NCBI GenBank assembly: GCA_964548275.1
Contig: CAZJQI010000010.1
Span: forward strand, 18,043 to 82,042
DNA from: JAUVUV01 sp964548275
GTDB taxonomy: Bacteria; Gemmatimonadota; Glassbacteria; GWA2-58-10
Direction of reading: 5' to 3'
DNA: 64,000 bases
Both the position numbers and the translations under genes were made by a program. Below, piece after piece: positions 7,888-16,503 of the stretch. Position 1 is the first letter of the stretch, and the number at the start of each line of letters is the position of its first letter. The notes under the pieces are model-generated. The model made no database searches. It was not told where the DNA came from and was given only the letters and a program-made list of their open reading frames with translations.

Positions 7888-9375
7888 ATGCCTGCAATAA
7901 TCCCGGAAAAAAAAGAATTCCTGGCCAGAGCCGGGAATGGCAAAATTGTATCCGTGGCCACTGAACTTTACACGGACACCGAGACCCCGATCAGCGTATT
8001 CAAAAAAATCTGTGAGCCGAGCGAATACGCCTTCCTGTTGGAAAGCGTGGAAATGGAAGAAAAAATCGGCCGCTACTCGTTTCTCGGATTCGCTCCCCGG
8101 CTGATCATTCAGGCCCGGGGTGAGAAAATCGAGCTATTCAGAGACGGCAAACTCAGCCGCTACGAGGGAAACCCGATAGAGTTTCTTAAAAGCTGGATAG
8201 CGCAGTATCAGCCGGAACCTATCAAAGGGCTGCCCAGGTTTCAGAACGGGATCGTAGGCTATTTCTCCTACGATACGATCCGTTATTTCGAGGACATACC
8301 CCAGACAAAACCGGATCCCCTTGGGCTTCCTGACTGCTTTCTCATTGTAGCCGACCAGTTGATAGTTTTCGACCATGTCAAGCACACGCTTACCGTGGTG
8401 GTGAGTACATTCATTGAGAACGACACCGACCCGGCTGAATCTTACGAGTACGCCTGCGAGAGGATTCGCTGGATTGTGAAGCGTATCAACGAGATCGTGC
8501 TCGTGCCGCAGAATTTCAAGTCTGCTGCCCGGGTAGCGGTCCCTGAAACCAGTTCCAACACGACCCGCGAGGAATTCGAGTCCATGGTACAGCGCGCCAA
8601 GGAATATATCCACAAGGGAGACATTTTACAGGTGGTGCTCAGCCAGCGCCTTTACACCCAACTCAAGGGAGACCCGTTCGACCTTTACCGTGCCCTTCGC
8701 CGGGTAAACCCGTCGCCTTACATGTTTTACCTCAAGTTCGGTGACCTGAAAGTCGCCGGCTCATCCCCGGAGGTTCTGGTACGAGTGGAAAACGATGTGG
8801 TCACCACCAGGCCGCTTGCCGGCACCAGACGGCGTGGTGTGGATGAGGAGGAAGACAGGAGACTGGAAGAGGAACTGCTTGCCGACCCCAAGGAGCGAGC
8901 CGAGCACGTGATGCTTGTCGACCTGGGCCGCAACGACCTTGGCCGTATTTGCGACTACGGCACTGTCCGGGTCACCGAACAGATGGCTATCGAGCGCTAC
9001 TCGCACGTGATGCATATTGTGAGCAATGTGGAGGGCCGGATGCGCTCAGATGCCTCGGCTCTGGATGTGCTCGGTGCGTGTTTCCCGGCAGGTACAGTAA
9101 GCGGCGCTCCCAAGGTGCGGGCAATGGAAATAATTGATGAACTGGAAAAGGAAACCAGGGGTATCTATGCCGGGGCAGTAGGTTATATCGACTTTTCCGG
9201 GAACCTCGATTCCTGTATCACGATCAGGACGATTGTGATCAAGGGCGACAAAGCCTACATCCAGGTCGGCGCCGGCATAGTTGCCGATTCCAAGCCGGCG
9301 CTGGAGTACCAGGAAACCCTGAACAAGGCCAAGGCACTGCTCAAGGCTGTGGAGCAAGCCGGAGAATTTCTATGA
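7888..9375 (+). CDS. trpE: Anthranilate synthase component I
   Basis: 495 aa. It catalyses chorismate plus ammonia to anthranilate with TrpG. The feedback site motif LLES (residues 50-53), which binds tryptophan in this family, is present, so allosteric inhibition is likely intact. The catalytic C-terminal block contains KAKEYIHKGDILQVVLSQ, the TRPLAGTRRRG segment and the GTVSGAPKVRAMEIIDELE stretch. ATG 7888 follows a GGAGA box. It is the first structural gene after the attenuator and is coupled to trpG by ATGA overlap. Confidence 0.96.
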   Translation: MPAIIPEKKEFLARAGNGKIVSVATELYTDTETPISVFKKICEPSEYAFLLESVEMEEKIGRYSFLGFAPRLIIQARGEKIELFRDGKLSRYEGNPIEFLKSWIAQYQPEPIKGLPRFQNGIVGYFSYDTIRYFEDIPQTKPDPLGLPDCFLIVADQLIVFDHVKHTLTVVVSTFIENDTDPAESYEYACERIRWIVKRINEIVLVPQNFKSAARVAVPETSSNTTREEFESMVQRAKEYIHKGDILQVVLSQRLYTQLKGDPFDLYRALRRVNPSPYMFYLKFGDLKVAGSSPEVLVRVENDVVTTRPLAGTRRRGVDEEEDRRLEEELLADPKERAEHVMLVDLGRNDLGRICDYGTVRVTEQMAIERYSHVMHIVSNVEGRMRSDASALDVLGACFPAGTVSGAPKVRAMEIIDELEKETRGIYAGAVGYIDFSGNLDSCITIRTIVIKGDKAYIQVGAGIVADSKPALEYQETLNKAKALLKAVEQAGEFL

Positions 9376-9938
9376 TCCTTGTCATTGACAACTATGATTC
9401 TTTCACCTATAATCTCGTCCAGTATCTGGGGGAGCTTGGAGCGGAGATCACTGTGTTCCGCAACGATAAAATAACCGTGGAGGAGGTGGAGAATCTCAAG
9501 CCCCTGGGGATAATAATCTCACCCGGGCCTGGAAGGCCGGAGGATGCCGGGATATCCCTTGAATTGATCGGACGCCTGGGCGCGGTTACCCCGATACTGG
9601 GAGTTTGCCTCGGCCATCAGTGTATCGGCCAGTCCTACGGAGGCAAGGTGGTGGGCGCTCCATACCTGATGCACGGTAAGACCAGCATGATCCACCACGA
9701 CAGCTCATCCCTCTATCGGGGAGTTCCAAACCCATTCGAAGCCACGCGTTACCATTCCCTGGTCGTAGAGCCTGATTCCGTGCCGGAGTGCCTTGTGGTA
9801 ACTTCCCGCACCGAGGACAACGTGATCATGGGCCTGCGCCACGTGGATTTCCCTGTGGAGGGCGTGCAGTTTCACCCTGAATCGATCCTCACTTTCGAGG
9901 GCAAGAAGATTCTGGGCAATTTTCTGGATCGTCTCTAG
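9372..9938 (+). CDS. trpG: Anthranilate synthase component II (glutamine amidotransferase)
   Basis: 188 aa class I glutamine amidotransferase that supplies ammonia to TrpE. Oxyanion strip PGPGRPEDAG, nucleophile Cys79 in LGVCLGHQ and the His-Glu pair in VQFHPESIL are all present. Family members can also serve aminodeoxychorismate synthase (PabA); no pabB/pabC is adjacent, but a dual role cannot be excluded. Overlaps trpE by 4 nt. Confidence 0.94.
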   Translation: MILVIDNYDSFTYNLVQYLGELGAEITVFRNDKITVEEVENLKPLGIIISPGPGRPEDAGISLELIGRLGAVTPILGVCLGHQCIGQSYGGKVVGAPYLMHGKTSMIHHDSSSLYRGVPNPFEATRYHSLVVEPDSVPECLVVTSRTEDNVIMGLRHVDFPVEGVQFHPESILTFEGKKILGNFLDRL

Positions 9939-10015
9939 AGTTGAAAGGAAATATTCCTGCTCCGAAAATAATGGACCAAAGGTACGTTATTCCATGGTTT
10001 CGGTAAAAACCACCC

Positions 10016-10043
10016 GTAGGGGCGCACGGCCGCGCGCCCCTAC
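10016..10043. repeat. GTAGGGGC-type palindromic repeat
   Basis: 28-nt imperfect palindrome in the trpG-LOG gap: outer 10-bp arms GTAGGGGCGC/GCGCCCCTAC around an 8-nt near-palindromic centre. A related element sits at 42034-42086 and a similar GC palindrome at 62283-62310. It resembles dispersed REP-like intergenic palindromes; no T run follows, so it is not a normal terminator. Confidence 0.65.
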
Positions 10044-10103
10044 AGAAAACAAAACATTTTCATTCATTTTCCGGGTGAGCCACCGGCTCATGATGACTGA
10101 CTG

Positions 10104-10688
10104 ATGGATTTCGACGGATTAAAAAGCAGGCTAGGGCCTCCGGGCGCGCGCTGGGTCTGTGTTTTCGGCACCTCCGATCCTGCGGATAAGCAGAGCGTAG
10201 CAGAGGCGGAGGAACTCGGCAATGCGCTGGCAAAGAACGGCTGGGTGGTGGTTAGCGGCGGATACGGGGCGGCAATGGAAGCCGCAAACCGCGGCGCACA
10301 CAATGCCGGAGGATTCACGGTGGGAGTTACCTGTTCGCTTTTCTCCCGCCAGCCGAACCGGTATCTTGACGAGAATATAGTAACTCAAAGCCTGCTTGAA
10401 CGCTTGGAAACTCTGCTCAAGCTTGGCGACGGCTACGTGGCAGCCAAGGGTGGCACCGGAACTTTAGCCGAAATCGCCCTTGCCTGGGAATATATCAACA
10501 AGAGAATCGTGCCGTGCAGGCCGCTTGTATTGCTCGGAAAATTCTGGGAGGCTTTGCCTGGGATTATCCGTGATGAAAAGGCTGCCCCGGGAGTCAGTAT
10601 CGGCCGGGCCGGGAATTCGATCGCTACCGCGCGGGATGTTGACGAGGCAGTGCGGATAATCAGCCGGAGCTTTGCCTCACAAGCTTGA
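10104..10688 (+). CDS. LOG-family (lysine decarboxylase-like) Rossmann protein
   Basis: 194 aa. The fold is recognised from VVVSGGYGAAMEAANRGAHNAGG and AAKGGTGTLAEIALAWE, the equivalent of the PGGxGTxxE motif of LOG and TIGR00725-type proteins. The first Pro is replaced by Lys-Gly context (AKGGTGT). Characterised LOG proteins hydrolyse cytokinin or purine ribotides; most bacterial members have no proven substrate. It sits between trpG and trpD in the same direction, so it is probably co-transcribed with the trp-his genes. It has no known step in either pathway, though both use PRPP-derived intermediates. Confidence 0.75.
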   Translation: MDFDGLKSRLGPPGARWVCVFGTSDPADKQSVAEAEELGNALAKNGWVVVSGGYGAAMEAANRGAHNAGGFTVGVTCSLFSRQPNRYLDENIVTQSLLERLETLLKLGDGYVAAKGGTGTLAEIALAWEYINKRIVPCRPLVLLGKFWEALPGIIRDEKAAPGVSIGRAGNSIATARDVDEAVRIISRSFASQA

Positions 10689-10730
10689 GCGCAACAGAGT
10701 CATTCTAATAGATCGCAGGAGATTACGATC

Positions 10731-11750
10731 ATGATAGTGGATGCAATCCGCACCCTTGTGGAAGGCCGCTCTCTGAGCGAAGAACTCGCTGAGGGAACCA
10801 TGACTCAGATCATGCAGGCAGAGGCATCGCAGGCCCAGATAGGCGCCTTTTTGACCGCATTGCGCTTGAAAGGCGAAACTGTCGAGGAGATAACCGCGTT
10901 TGCTCGCGTAATGCGCAGCAAACTCACTCCCGTGAAGTATGCAACACCCGGCGAGGTTCTCGATACCTGCGGCACGGGCGGGGACGGTTCAGGCAGTTTC
11001 AATATTTCCACAGCAGCGGCATTCGTGGCCGCAGGGGCCGGCGTGCCTGTGGCCAAACACGGCAACCGTGCGGTCTCAAGTCTCTGCGGCAGCGCCGATC
11101 TATTGAAAGAACTCGGGGTGAATATCGAGGCCGGCGCGCAGAGTGCTCTTCGCTGCCTGAGCGAGGCTGGTATCTGTTTCATCTTCGCACCGCTTTTCCA
11201 CCCTGCGATGAAACACGCTATCGGGCCGCGGCGTGAGATCGGAATCCGCACCGTGTTCAATATCTTGGGGCCGCTGACCAACCCGGCAGGCGCGAAATAC
11301 CAACTTCTCGGAGTATACAGCGAGGATCTCACCGGGAAACTGGCTGGCGTGCTCGGCAAGCTCGGCAGCAAGAAGGCTTACGTGGTTCATGGCCACGGCA
11401 GGCTCGATGAAATTTCGATCAGCGGCTCGACCAAAGTCTCAGAGCTTCAAGATGGCCAGGTTAAAAGTTACACCGTGAAACTGGAGGATTTCGGCTTCCA
11501 ACCAAGGCCTGTGGACGCAATTCGCGGTGGGGATGCAGCCACCAACAGCCGGATTCTGAAAGAGGTCCTCGAAAGCAAGCCCGGACCTTACCGGGAAGCC
11601 GTATTGCTGAACGCAGGCGCCGCGATAAGCGCTTTCAAGCAAGGATTATCGATCGCCCAGGGGGTGGAACTTGCCGAGAACTCGATTGACAGCGGCAAAG
11701 CACGCCAAAAGCTCGAAGCCCTGATCGAACTGAGCCACAGCACGGAGTAA
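10731..11750 (+). CDS. trpD: Anthranilate phosphoribosyltransferase
   Basis: 339 aa. It transfers phosphoribose from PRPP to anthranilate. The PRPP-binding glycine-rich loop CGTGGDGSGSFNIST is near residue 80-94, and KHGNRAVSSLCGSADLLKELG follows, both signature segments. The FGPLTNP-type motif is seen as ILGPLTNPAGA. ATG 10731 follows a GGAG box. It is a free-standing TrpD rather than a TrpGD fusion, in keeping with the separate trpG. Confidence 0.96.
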   Translation: MIVDAIRTLVEGRSLSEELAEGTMTQIMQAEASQAQIGAFLTALRLKGETVEEITAFARVMRSKLTPVKYATPGEVLDTCGTGGDGSGSFNISTAAAFVAAGAGVPVAKHGNRAVSSLCGSADLLKELGVNIEAGAQSALRCLSEAGICFIFAPLFHPAMKHAIGPRREIGIRTVFNILGPLTNPAGAKYQLLGVYSEDLTGKLAGVLGKLGSKKAYVVHGHGRLDEISISGSTKVSELQDGQVKSYTVKLEDFGFQPRPVDAIRGGDAATNSRILKEVLESKPGPYREAVLLNAGAAISAFKQGLSIAQGVELAENSIDSGKARQKLEALIELSHSTE

Positions 11751-11757
11751 GCCGGCA

Positions 11758-12549
11758 ATGGACATACTTGACCGGATAATCAAGGACAAACTGGAAGAGG
11801 TAGCCCGCACCCAGCAGATACTGCCTCTGGATGAGCTGAAAAAGCGGATCGAGGATCAGCCGTTTCCAGACAAAAACCTCTTCAGCAGGGCGCTGGTCTC
11901 ACGCGAAAAGCTGGCTCTGATCGGTGAGATCAAAAAGGCGAGTCCCTCGAAAGGGCTGATCAGGAAGGATTTCGATACCGCCTCCCTGGCTTCGGCTTAC
12001 GCTGAGGGTGGAGCCTGCGCCTTGAGCGTATTGACAGAGAGAAAGTATTTCCAGGGAGAACCGGAATACCTCGTGCAGGCAAGGCGCAGTTCCGGACTAC
12101 CTGTGCTGCGCAAGGATTTCACGGTTTCTGCCTACCAGATTTACGAAAGCAGGCTGCTGGGTGCTGACTGCGTGCTTCTGATAGCCGCTGTGCTGGATAA
12201 CGCCCGGCTGCGCGATTTTATCGCTCTTGCTGACGAACTGGCACTGGATTCTCTGGTGGAGGTACACGATGAGGCTGAACTGGAGCGCGCGGCAGGCTGC
12301 AAGGCAAAGATCATCGGAGTCAATAACCGGGACCTGGGCACGCTCGAGATTTCTCTCGATGTTTCTCAGAGGCTCGCACCGCTTTTCCCGGATTCCTCGA
12401 TAAAAGTATCCGAAAGCGGTATCTCGACCCATGATGATATCAAGCGCCTGGGGTCGCTGGGTTATGATGCGGTGCTGGTGGGCGAGCACCTGATGCGCCA
12501 GAGCGATGTCGCCCGGGCAACGAGAACCCTGATGACGGGGGCCTGGTGA
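11758..12549 (+). CDS. trpC: Indole-3-glycerol phosphate synthase
   Basis: 263-aa TIM barrel. It closes the indole ring of carboxyphenylaminodeoxyribulose phosphate. The GEIKKASPSKG motif with the catalytic Lys, VLRKDFTVSAYQIYESR, VEVHDEAELERA and IIGVNNRDLGTLEI are all intact. Not fused to TrpF, which follows as a separate gene with GTGA overlap. Confidence 0.96.
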   Translation: MDILDRIIKDKLEEVARTQQILPLDELKKRIEDQPFPDKNLFSRALVSREKLALIGEIKKASPSKGLIRKDFDTASLASAYAEGGACALSVLTERKYFQGEPEYLVQARRSSGLPVLRKDFTVSAYQIYESRLLGADCVLLIAAVLDNARLRDFIALADELALDSLVEVHDEAELERAAGCKAKIIGVNNRDLGTLEISLDVSQRLAPLFPDSSIKVSESGISTHDDIKRLGSLGYDAVLVGEHLMRQSDVARATRTLMTGAW

Positions 12550-13166
12550 AAATCAGGATAAAAATCTGCGGGATCACCCGGGCTGAGGATGCCCTGAAAG
12601 CGGCAGAACTCGGGGCCGACGCGATGGGTTTCGTGTTTCACCGCCCGAGCCCGCGCTATATTGAACCAGCCGCAGCAGCCGCAATAATAGATAAGCTACC
12701 GGGATTCGTGACCACTGTGGGCGTGTTTGTTGATCTGGAACAGGAACAGGTTCGCCGGATCGCCGTCCAAGCGCATCTCGACAGGATTCAGCTCTGCGGT
12801 TCTGAATCGCCCGAGTACTGTAGCTCACTGGGCTTGCGCTGGATCAAGGGTTTCCGCCTGAAAACCCGTGACGATCTCAAGCTGCTCGCCCCCTACGGCA
12901 GCGGCCGGGATTTTCTGCTCGACAGTTATGTCAGGGGAGTTCCGGGAGGCACCGGAAAGACATTCAACTGGGAGTGGGCGAAAGAGGCCGGCAGGTACGG
13001 GAGAATCATTCTCGCCGGAGGACTCGCTCCGGATAACGTGGCCCAGGCAATAAGAGCCGCAATGCCTGCGGGGGTTGATGTCTCCAGCGGCATTGAAAAA
13101 TCTCCCGGCGTCAAGGACCAGGCAAAAATGGCTGCCTTTGTAGAGACAGTCCGAAACTGCGTATAG
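12546..13166 (+). CDS. trpF: Phosphoribosylanthranilate isomerase
   Basis: 206-aa TIM barrel that performs the Amadori rearrangement of PRA to CdRP. The N-terminal KICGITRAEDA with catalytic Cys and the C-terminal LAGGLAPDNV with a phosphate-binding GVDVSSGIE segment are present. The start is GTG 12546, overlapping the trpC stop. It is the last trp gene here; trpB and trpA for the final two-subunit step are absent from the window. Confidence 0.94.
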   Translation: MKIRIKICGITRAEDALKAAELGADAMGFVFHRPSPRYIEPAAAAAIIDKLPGFVTTVGVFVDLEQEQVRRIAVQAHLDRIQLCGSESPEYCSSLGLRWIKGFRLKTRDDLKLLAPYGSGRDFLLDSYVRGVPGGTGKTFNWEWAKEAGRYGRIILAGGLAPDNVAQAIRAAMPAGVDVSSGIEKSPGVKDQAKMAAFVETVRNCV

Positions 13167-13229
13167 CCTTTTTTATTGATAAATGCCGTTTAATTAGTAA
13201 ACATAGAAATGTAACCAAGAGGCAGGGCG

Positions 13230-14099
13230 ATGATTATTAAACTCGGACTTCCAAAAGGGAGCCTTCAGGAGGCCACCCTCGAACTGTTTCGCAAAGCAGG
13301 ATACAATTTCAGTGTCTCGGAGCGCAGCTACTTTCCCTCGATCGATGACCCCGAGCTCGAGGCCATGCTGATCCGGGCCCAGGAAATGGCCCGCTACGTC
13401 CAGGAGGGGGTTTTCGACGCCGGGCTGACAGGCCACGACTGGATTATCGAGAACCAGGCTGATGTGGTCGAGGTGGCGGACCTGGTATATGCAAAACAGA
13501 GCATGCGGCCGGTGCGCTGGGTGCTCGCCGTACCCATTGATTCGGATATCAAGACCGTGAAAGACCTCGAGGGCAAGCGGATCGCCACGGAAGTGGTAAA
13601 TATCGCGCGCAAGTATCTGAAATCCAACGGGGTTGATGCCGAGGTCGAGTTTTCCTGGGGCGCTACAGAGGCCAAGGTTCCCGAGCTGGCTGATGCGATA
13701 ATCGAGGTGACCGAAACCGGCAGCAGCCTTCGCGCCAACAACCTTCGGATCGTGGAGACAGTGCTCGAATCAACCACCAGGCTGATCGCCAACAAGCAGA
13801 GCTGGGCCGACAGCGCCAGGCGCGAAAAGATCGAGAATATCGCGCTCATGCTCAAAGGGGCAATCGCCGCCGAAAGCAAGGTTGGGATCAAGCTCAACGT
13901 TCCGCGGGAGCGGATCGAAGATATTATCGCCGTACTGCCGGCGATGAAAAACCCGACTATCAGCGACCTTAACGACCCGGACTGGGTTGCTGTGGAAACC
14001 ATTATTGATGAAAACATCGTGCGCAAGATCATACCGGAACTGAAAAAGAGTGGCGGGCGCGATATTATCGAATACCCCCTGAACAAGGTAATCCCCTAA
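13230..14099 (+). CDS. hisG: ATP phosphoribosyltransferase, long (HisG-L) form
   Basis: 289 aa, the long form that carries its own C-terminal regulatory ACT-like domain (about residues 215-289), so HisZ is not needed. It condenses ATP and PRPP in the first step of histidine synthesis. The phosphate-binding ETGSSLRANNL segment is present. A gap of only 63 nt after trpF holds no terminator or leader peptide and contains a GAGG box, so his transcription probably reads through from the trp promoter. Feedback inhibition by histidine is expected from the ACT-like domain. Confidence 0.95.
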   Translation: MIIKLGLPKGSLQEATLELFRKAGYNFSVSERSYFPSIDDPELEAMLIRAQEMARYVQEGVFDAGLTGHDWIIENQADVVEVADLVYAKQSMRPVRWVLAVPIDSDIKTVKDLEGKRIATEVVNIARKYLKSNGVDAEVEFSWGATEAKVPELADAIIEVTETGSSLRANNLRIVETVLESTTRLIANKQSWADSARREKIENIALMLKGAIAAESKVGIKLNVPRERIEDIIAVLPAMKNPTISDLNDPDWVAVETIIDENIVRKIIPELKKSGGRDIIEYPLNKVIP

Positions 14100-14115
14100 A
14101 GCCAGGCCCAATAAC

Positions 14116-15411
14116 ATGAATGAGAAGATCAGGATTATCGAAAAAAACGCGGAGGGCTTTCTTGATGAGCTCGCTGCACGCAAGGCAGAGGACCTCGACG
14201 AGGTACTTCCGGCTGTGGCCGAAATCACCGGCCGGGTGCGCCGTGAGGGTGATAAGGCGCTGGTGGAGTACACCCGCCGTTTTGACAGGGTCGAAATCAG
14301 CCCTGACCGCTTCCGGGTGGCCAAAGAGGAAATCGAACAGGCGGAAAGGCTGCTCGAGCCTGAGCTCAAAGAGGCCCTAAAGGCAGCATACGGACGGATC
14401 TGCGACTACCACCGCAAACAGCTGGCAAACTCGTGGTTTGTAACCGGTGCAGACGGCGAAATCCTGGGTCAGCGGATCATGCCGGTCGAATCGGCTGCTG
14501 TTTACGCTCCCGGAGGCAAGGCTGCATACCCGAGCAGCGTGCTGATGGGTATGGCTGCTGCGCGCACTGCCGGAGTGAAAAGGCTGGTTCTGCTCTCGCC
14601 TCCAGACAGAGATGGCGGGATGAATCCTGCCGTGCTTTTCGCCGCAACTCTTGCGGATGCGGATGAAATCTACCGGATCGGCGGGGCCCAGGCAATCGCC
14701 GCTGCCGCCTATGGCACAGAAAGCATTCCAGCAGTAGATGTTATCGCCGGGCCGGGCAATATCTATGTCACGGCAGCGAAAAAGCTCGTTTTCGGCTCGG
14801 TGAATATAGACATGCTCGCCGGGCCAAGCGAAATTCTGGTAATCGCCGATAATACAGCCGACCCCGCCTGGATTGCCGCGGACATGCTGAGCCAGGCAGA
14901 GCACGACCAGCGCGCCGGCTGCCTTCTGATTACAACCAGCCGCGAACTGGCCCGGCAGGTTCAGGATGAAATAGCCAGGCAACTTGAGTCTCTGCCGAAA
15001 AAAGAGATCGCAGGCGAATCCGTCGAGAATTTCGGGGCAATCCTGCTTGCCGATTCTGTAGACCAGGCAGCCTCTCTGGCAAATCGTTTCGCGCCGGAGC
15101 ATCTCGAGCTGCTGGTGGCCGATCCCTGGTCCCTGTTGGGAAAAATCCGCAATGCCGGGGCTGTGTTCCTTGGCCCGTTCACCCCGGAGGCCTTAGGCGA
15201 TTACTGGGCAGGCCCGAACCACGTGCTGCCCACCGGAGGATCAGCCAGGTGTTTCTCCCCTCTCGGGGTACACGTTTTTCTCAAGCGATCGAGTATTATC
15301 TCGTTCAACCGAGAATCATTCGATAAAGCTGTCAGGCCGGTAACTGTGATAGCCCGGGCAGAGGGCATGGAGGCCCACGCGCGCTCGATTGAAATAAGAA
15401 AAGAGAAATGA
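14116..15411 (+). CDS. hisD: Histidinol dehydrogenase
   Basis: 431 aa. It catalyses the two-step NAD-dependent oxidation of histidinol to histidine. The family signature around the metal-binding residues is visible: DMLSQAEHDQRAGC with zinc-site Gln/His, and VPGGKAAYPSS-type segment APGGKAAYPSS. C-terminal FAPEHLEL and GDYWAGPNHVLPTGGSAR complete the active site. Follows hisG by 16 nt. Confidence 0.96.
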   Translation: MNEKIRIIEKNAEGFLDELAARKAEDLDEVLPAVAEITGRVRREGDKALVEYTRRFDRVEISPDRFRVAKEEIEQAERLLEPELKEALKAAYGRICDYHRKQLANSWFVTGADGEILGQRIMPVESAAVYAPGGKAAYPSSVLMGMAAARTAGVKRLVLLSPPDRDGGMNPAVLFAATLADADEIYRIGGAQAIAAAAYGTESIPAVDVIAGPGNIYVTAAKKLVFGSVNIDMLAGPSEILVIADNTADPAWIAADMLSQAEHDQRAGCLLITTSRELARQVQDEIARQLESLPKKEIAGESVENFGAILLADSVDQAASLANRFAPEHLELLVADPWSLLGKIRNAGAVFLGPFTPEALGDYWAGPNHVLPTGGSARCFSPLGVHVFLKRSSIISFNRESFDKAVRPVTVIARAEGMEAHARSIEIRKEK

Positions 15412-15420
15412 GACAGACTG

Positions 15421-16503
15421 ATGGATAACAAGCTCTTGACAGGCAACAAAATCAGGCCGGAAATCCGGGAATTAAAGCCCTACAAGTCTCCCTTTTTCAA
15501 GTACCGGATCAAGCTCGACCTGAACGAAAGCCCTTTCGACATTCCAGCAGAGGTCAAGGAGAAAATTTTCGATAAAATGCGCAGCCTTCTCTGGCAGCGC
15601 TACCACGACGAGTTCGAAGAGCCGCTGATCAGTTCCATAGGTGATTATGTCGGCCATCCGGGACAAGGAATCCTGATCGGCAACGGCTCGAACGAGCTGA
15701 TTTTCCATGCCCTGCTGGCTGTGGTACGCGCTGAGCGTGCGGTAGTTTACCCGGAGCCTTCTTTCAGCCTCTACCGCCAGAACGTGGTGGTCCTGGGGGG
15801 CAAGCCCGCGCCTTTCAGCCTTCGCCTGGATGATTTCTCGGTGGAGGTGGACAAAGTAATCGAGCTTGCCGGGTCGCTCGATGCGGCTGCGGTGGTACTT
15901 TGTTCTCCGAACAACCCTACGGGGGGCCGCACTCCCAATGAGGATATCGAAAAAGTTTGCAATTCTGTGGATGCTCTGGTTGTAGTGGACGAAGCATACG
16001 CCCAGTTCGCCGGGGATAACGCGTTCGAACTTCTTGAAAAATGCCCGAACCTCGTGCTGTTGCGCACTTTCAGCAAGGCGTTCGGCCTGGCCGGCCTGCG
16101 TTTCGGTTTTGCCCTCTGTTCTCCTGAAATCGCCGGGGAGATTCGCAAGATTCAACTGCCGCACCACGTTAACTTTTTCACCCAGGTGGCGGCGCTCACA
16201 ATGCTCGAGAATCCAACTCTGATAGAGGAGCGCGTTGCTGCAATCAAGCAGGGACGGGAATTTTTACAGAAAGAACTCAGCGGCATTACCGGCCTGAAGC
16301 CTTACCCGAGTGAAGCGAATTTTATTCTGGCCGGGTCCGAGGGTATCGCACCGGAGGAGGTATTCGACGCTCTGCTTGCTCGCGGCATTCTGGTTCGTAA
16401 TGTCAGCAATTATCCTAATCTCGAACATTGTTTGCGAATTACCGTGGGCAGGCCGGAGGAAAACGAAGAGTTTATCGACACGCTGAAGGAGGTGCTTGGT
16501 TGA
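15421..16503 (+). CDS. hisC: Histidinol-phosphate aminotransferase
   Basis: 360-aa fold-type I PLP enzyme. SPNNPTGG, VVVDEAYAQF and the PLP-lysine segment LRTFSKAFGLAGLRFG are all present. It makes histidinol phosphate from imidazole acetol phosphate and glutamate. Its 3' end contains AAGGAGG, which serves as ribosome binding site of the next gene. Confidence 0.95.
   Translation: MDNKLLTGNKIRPEIRELKPYKSPFFKYRIKLDLNESPFDIPAEVKEKIFDKMRSLLWQRYHDEFEEPLISSIGDYVGHPGQGILIGNGSNELIFHALLAVVRAERAVVYPEPSFSLYRQNVVVLGGKPAPFSLRLDDFSVEVDKVIELAGSLDAAAVVLCSPNNPTGGRTPNEDIEKVCNSVDALVVVDEAYAQFAGDNAFELLEKCPNLVLLRTFSKAFGLAGLRFGFALCSPEIAGEIRKIQLPHHVNFFTQVAALTMLENPTLIEERVAAIKQGREFLQKELSGITGLKPYPSEANFILAGSEGIAPEEVFDALLARGILVRNVSNYPNLEHCLRITVGRPEENEEFIDTLKEVLG

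Noticed and set aside
7706..7900. Open frame of 64 codons overlapping the trp leader and the trpE start
   Set aside because: It has no good ribosome binding site, runs through the terminator stem, and is out of frame with the Trp-rich leader peptide, which has a far better start context.
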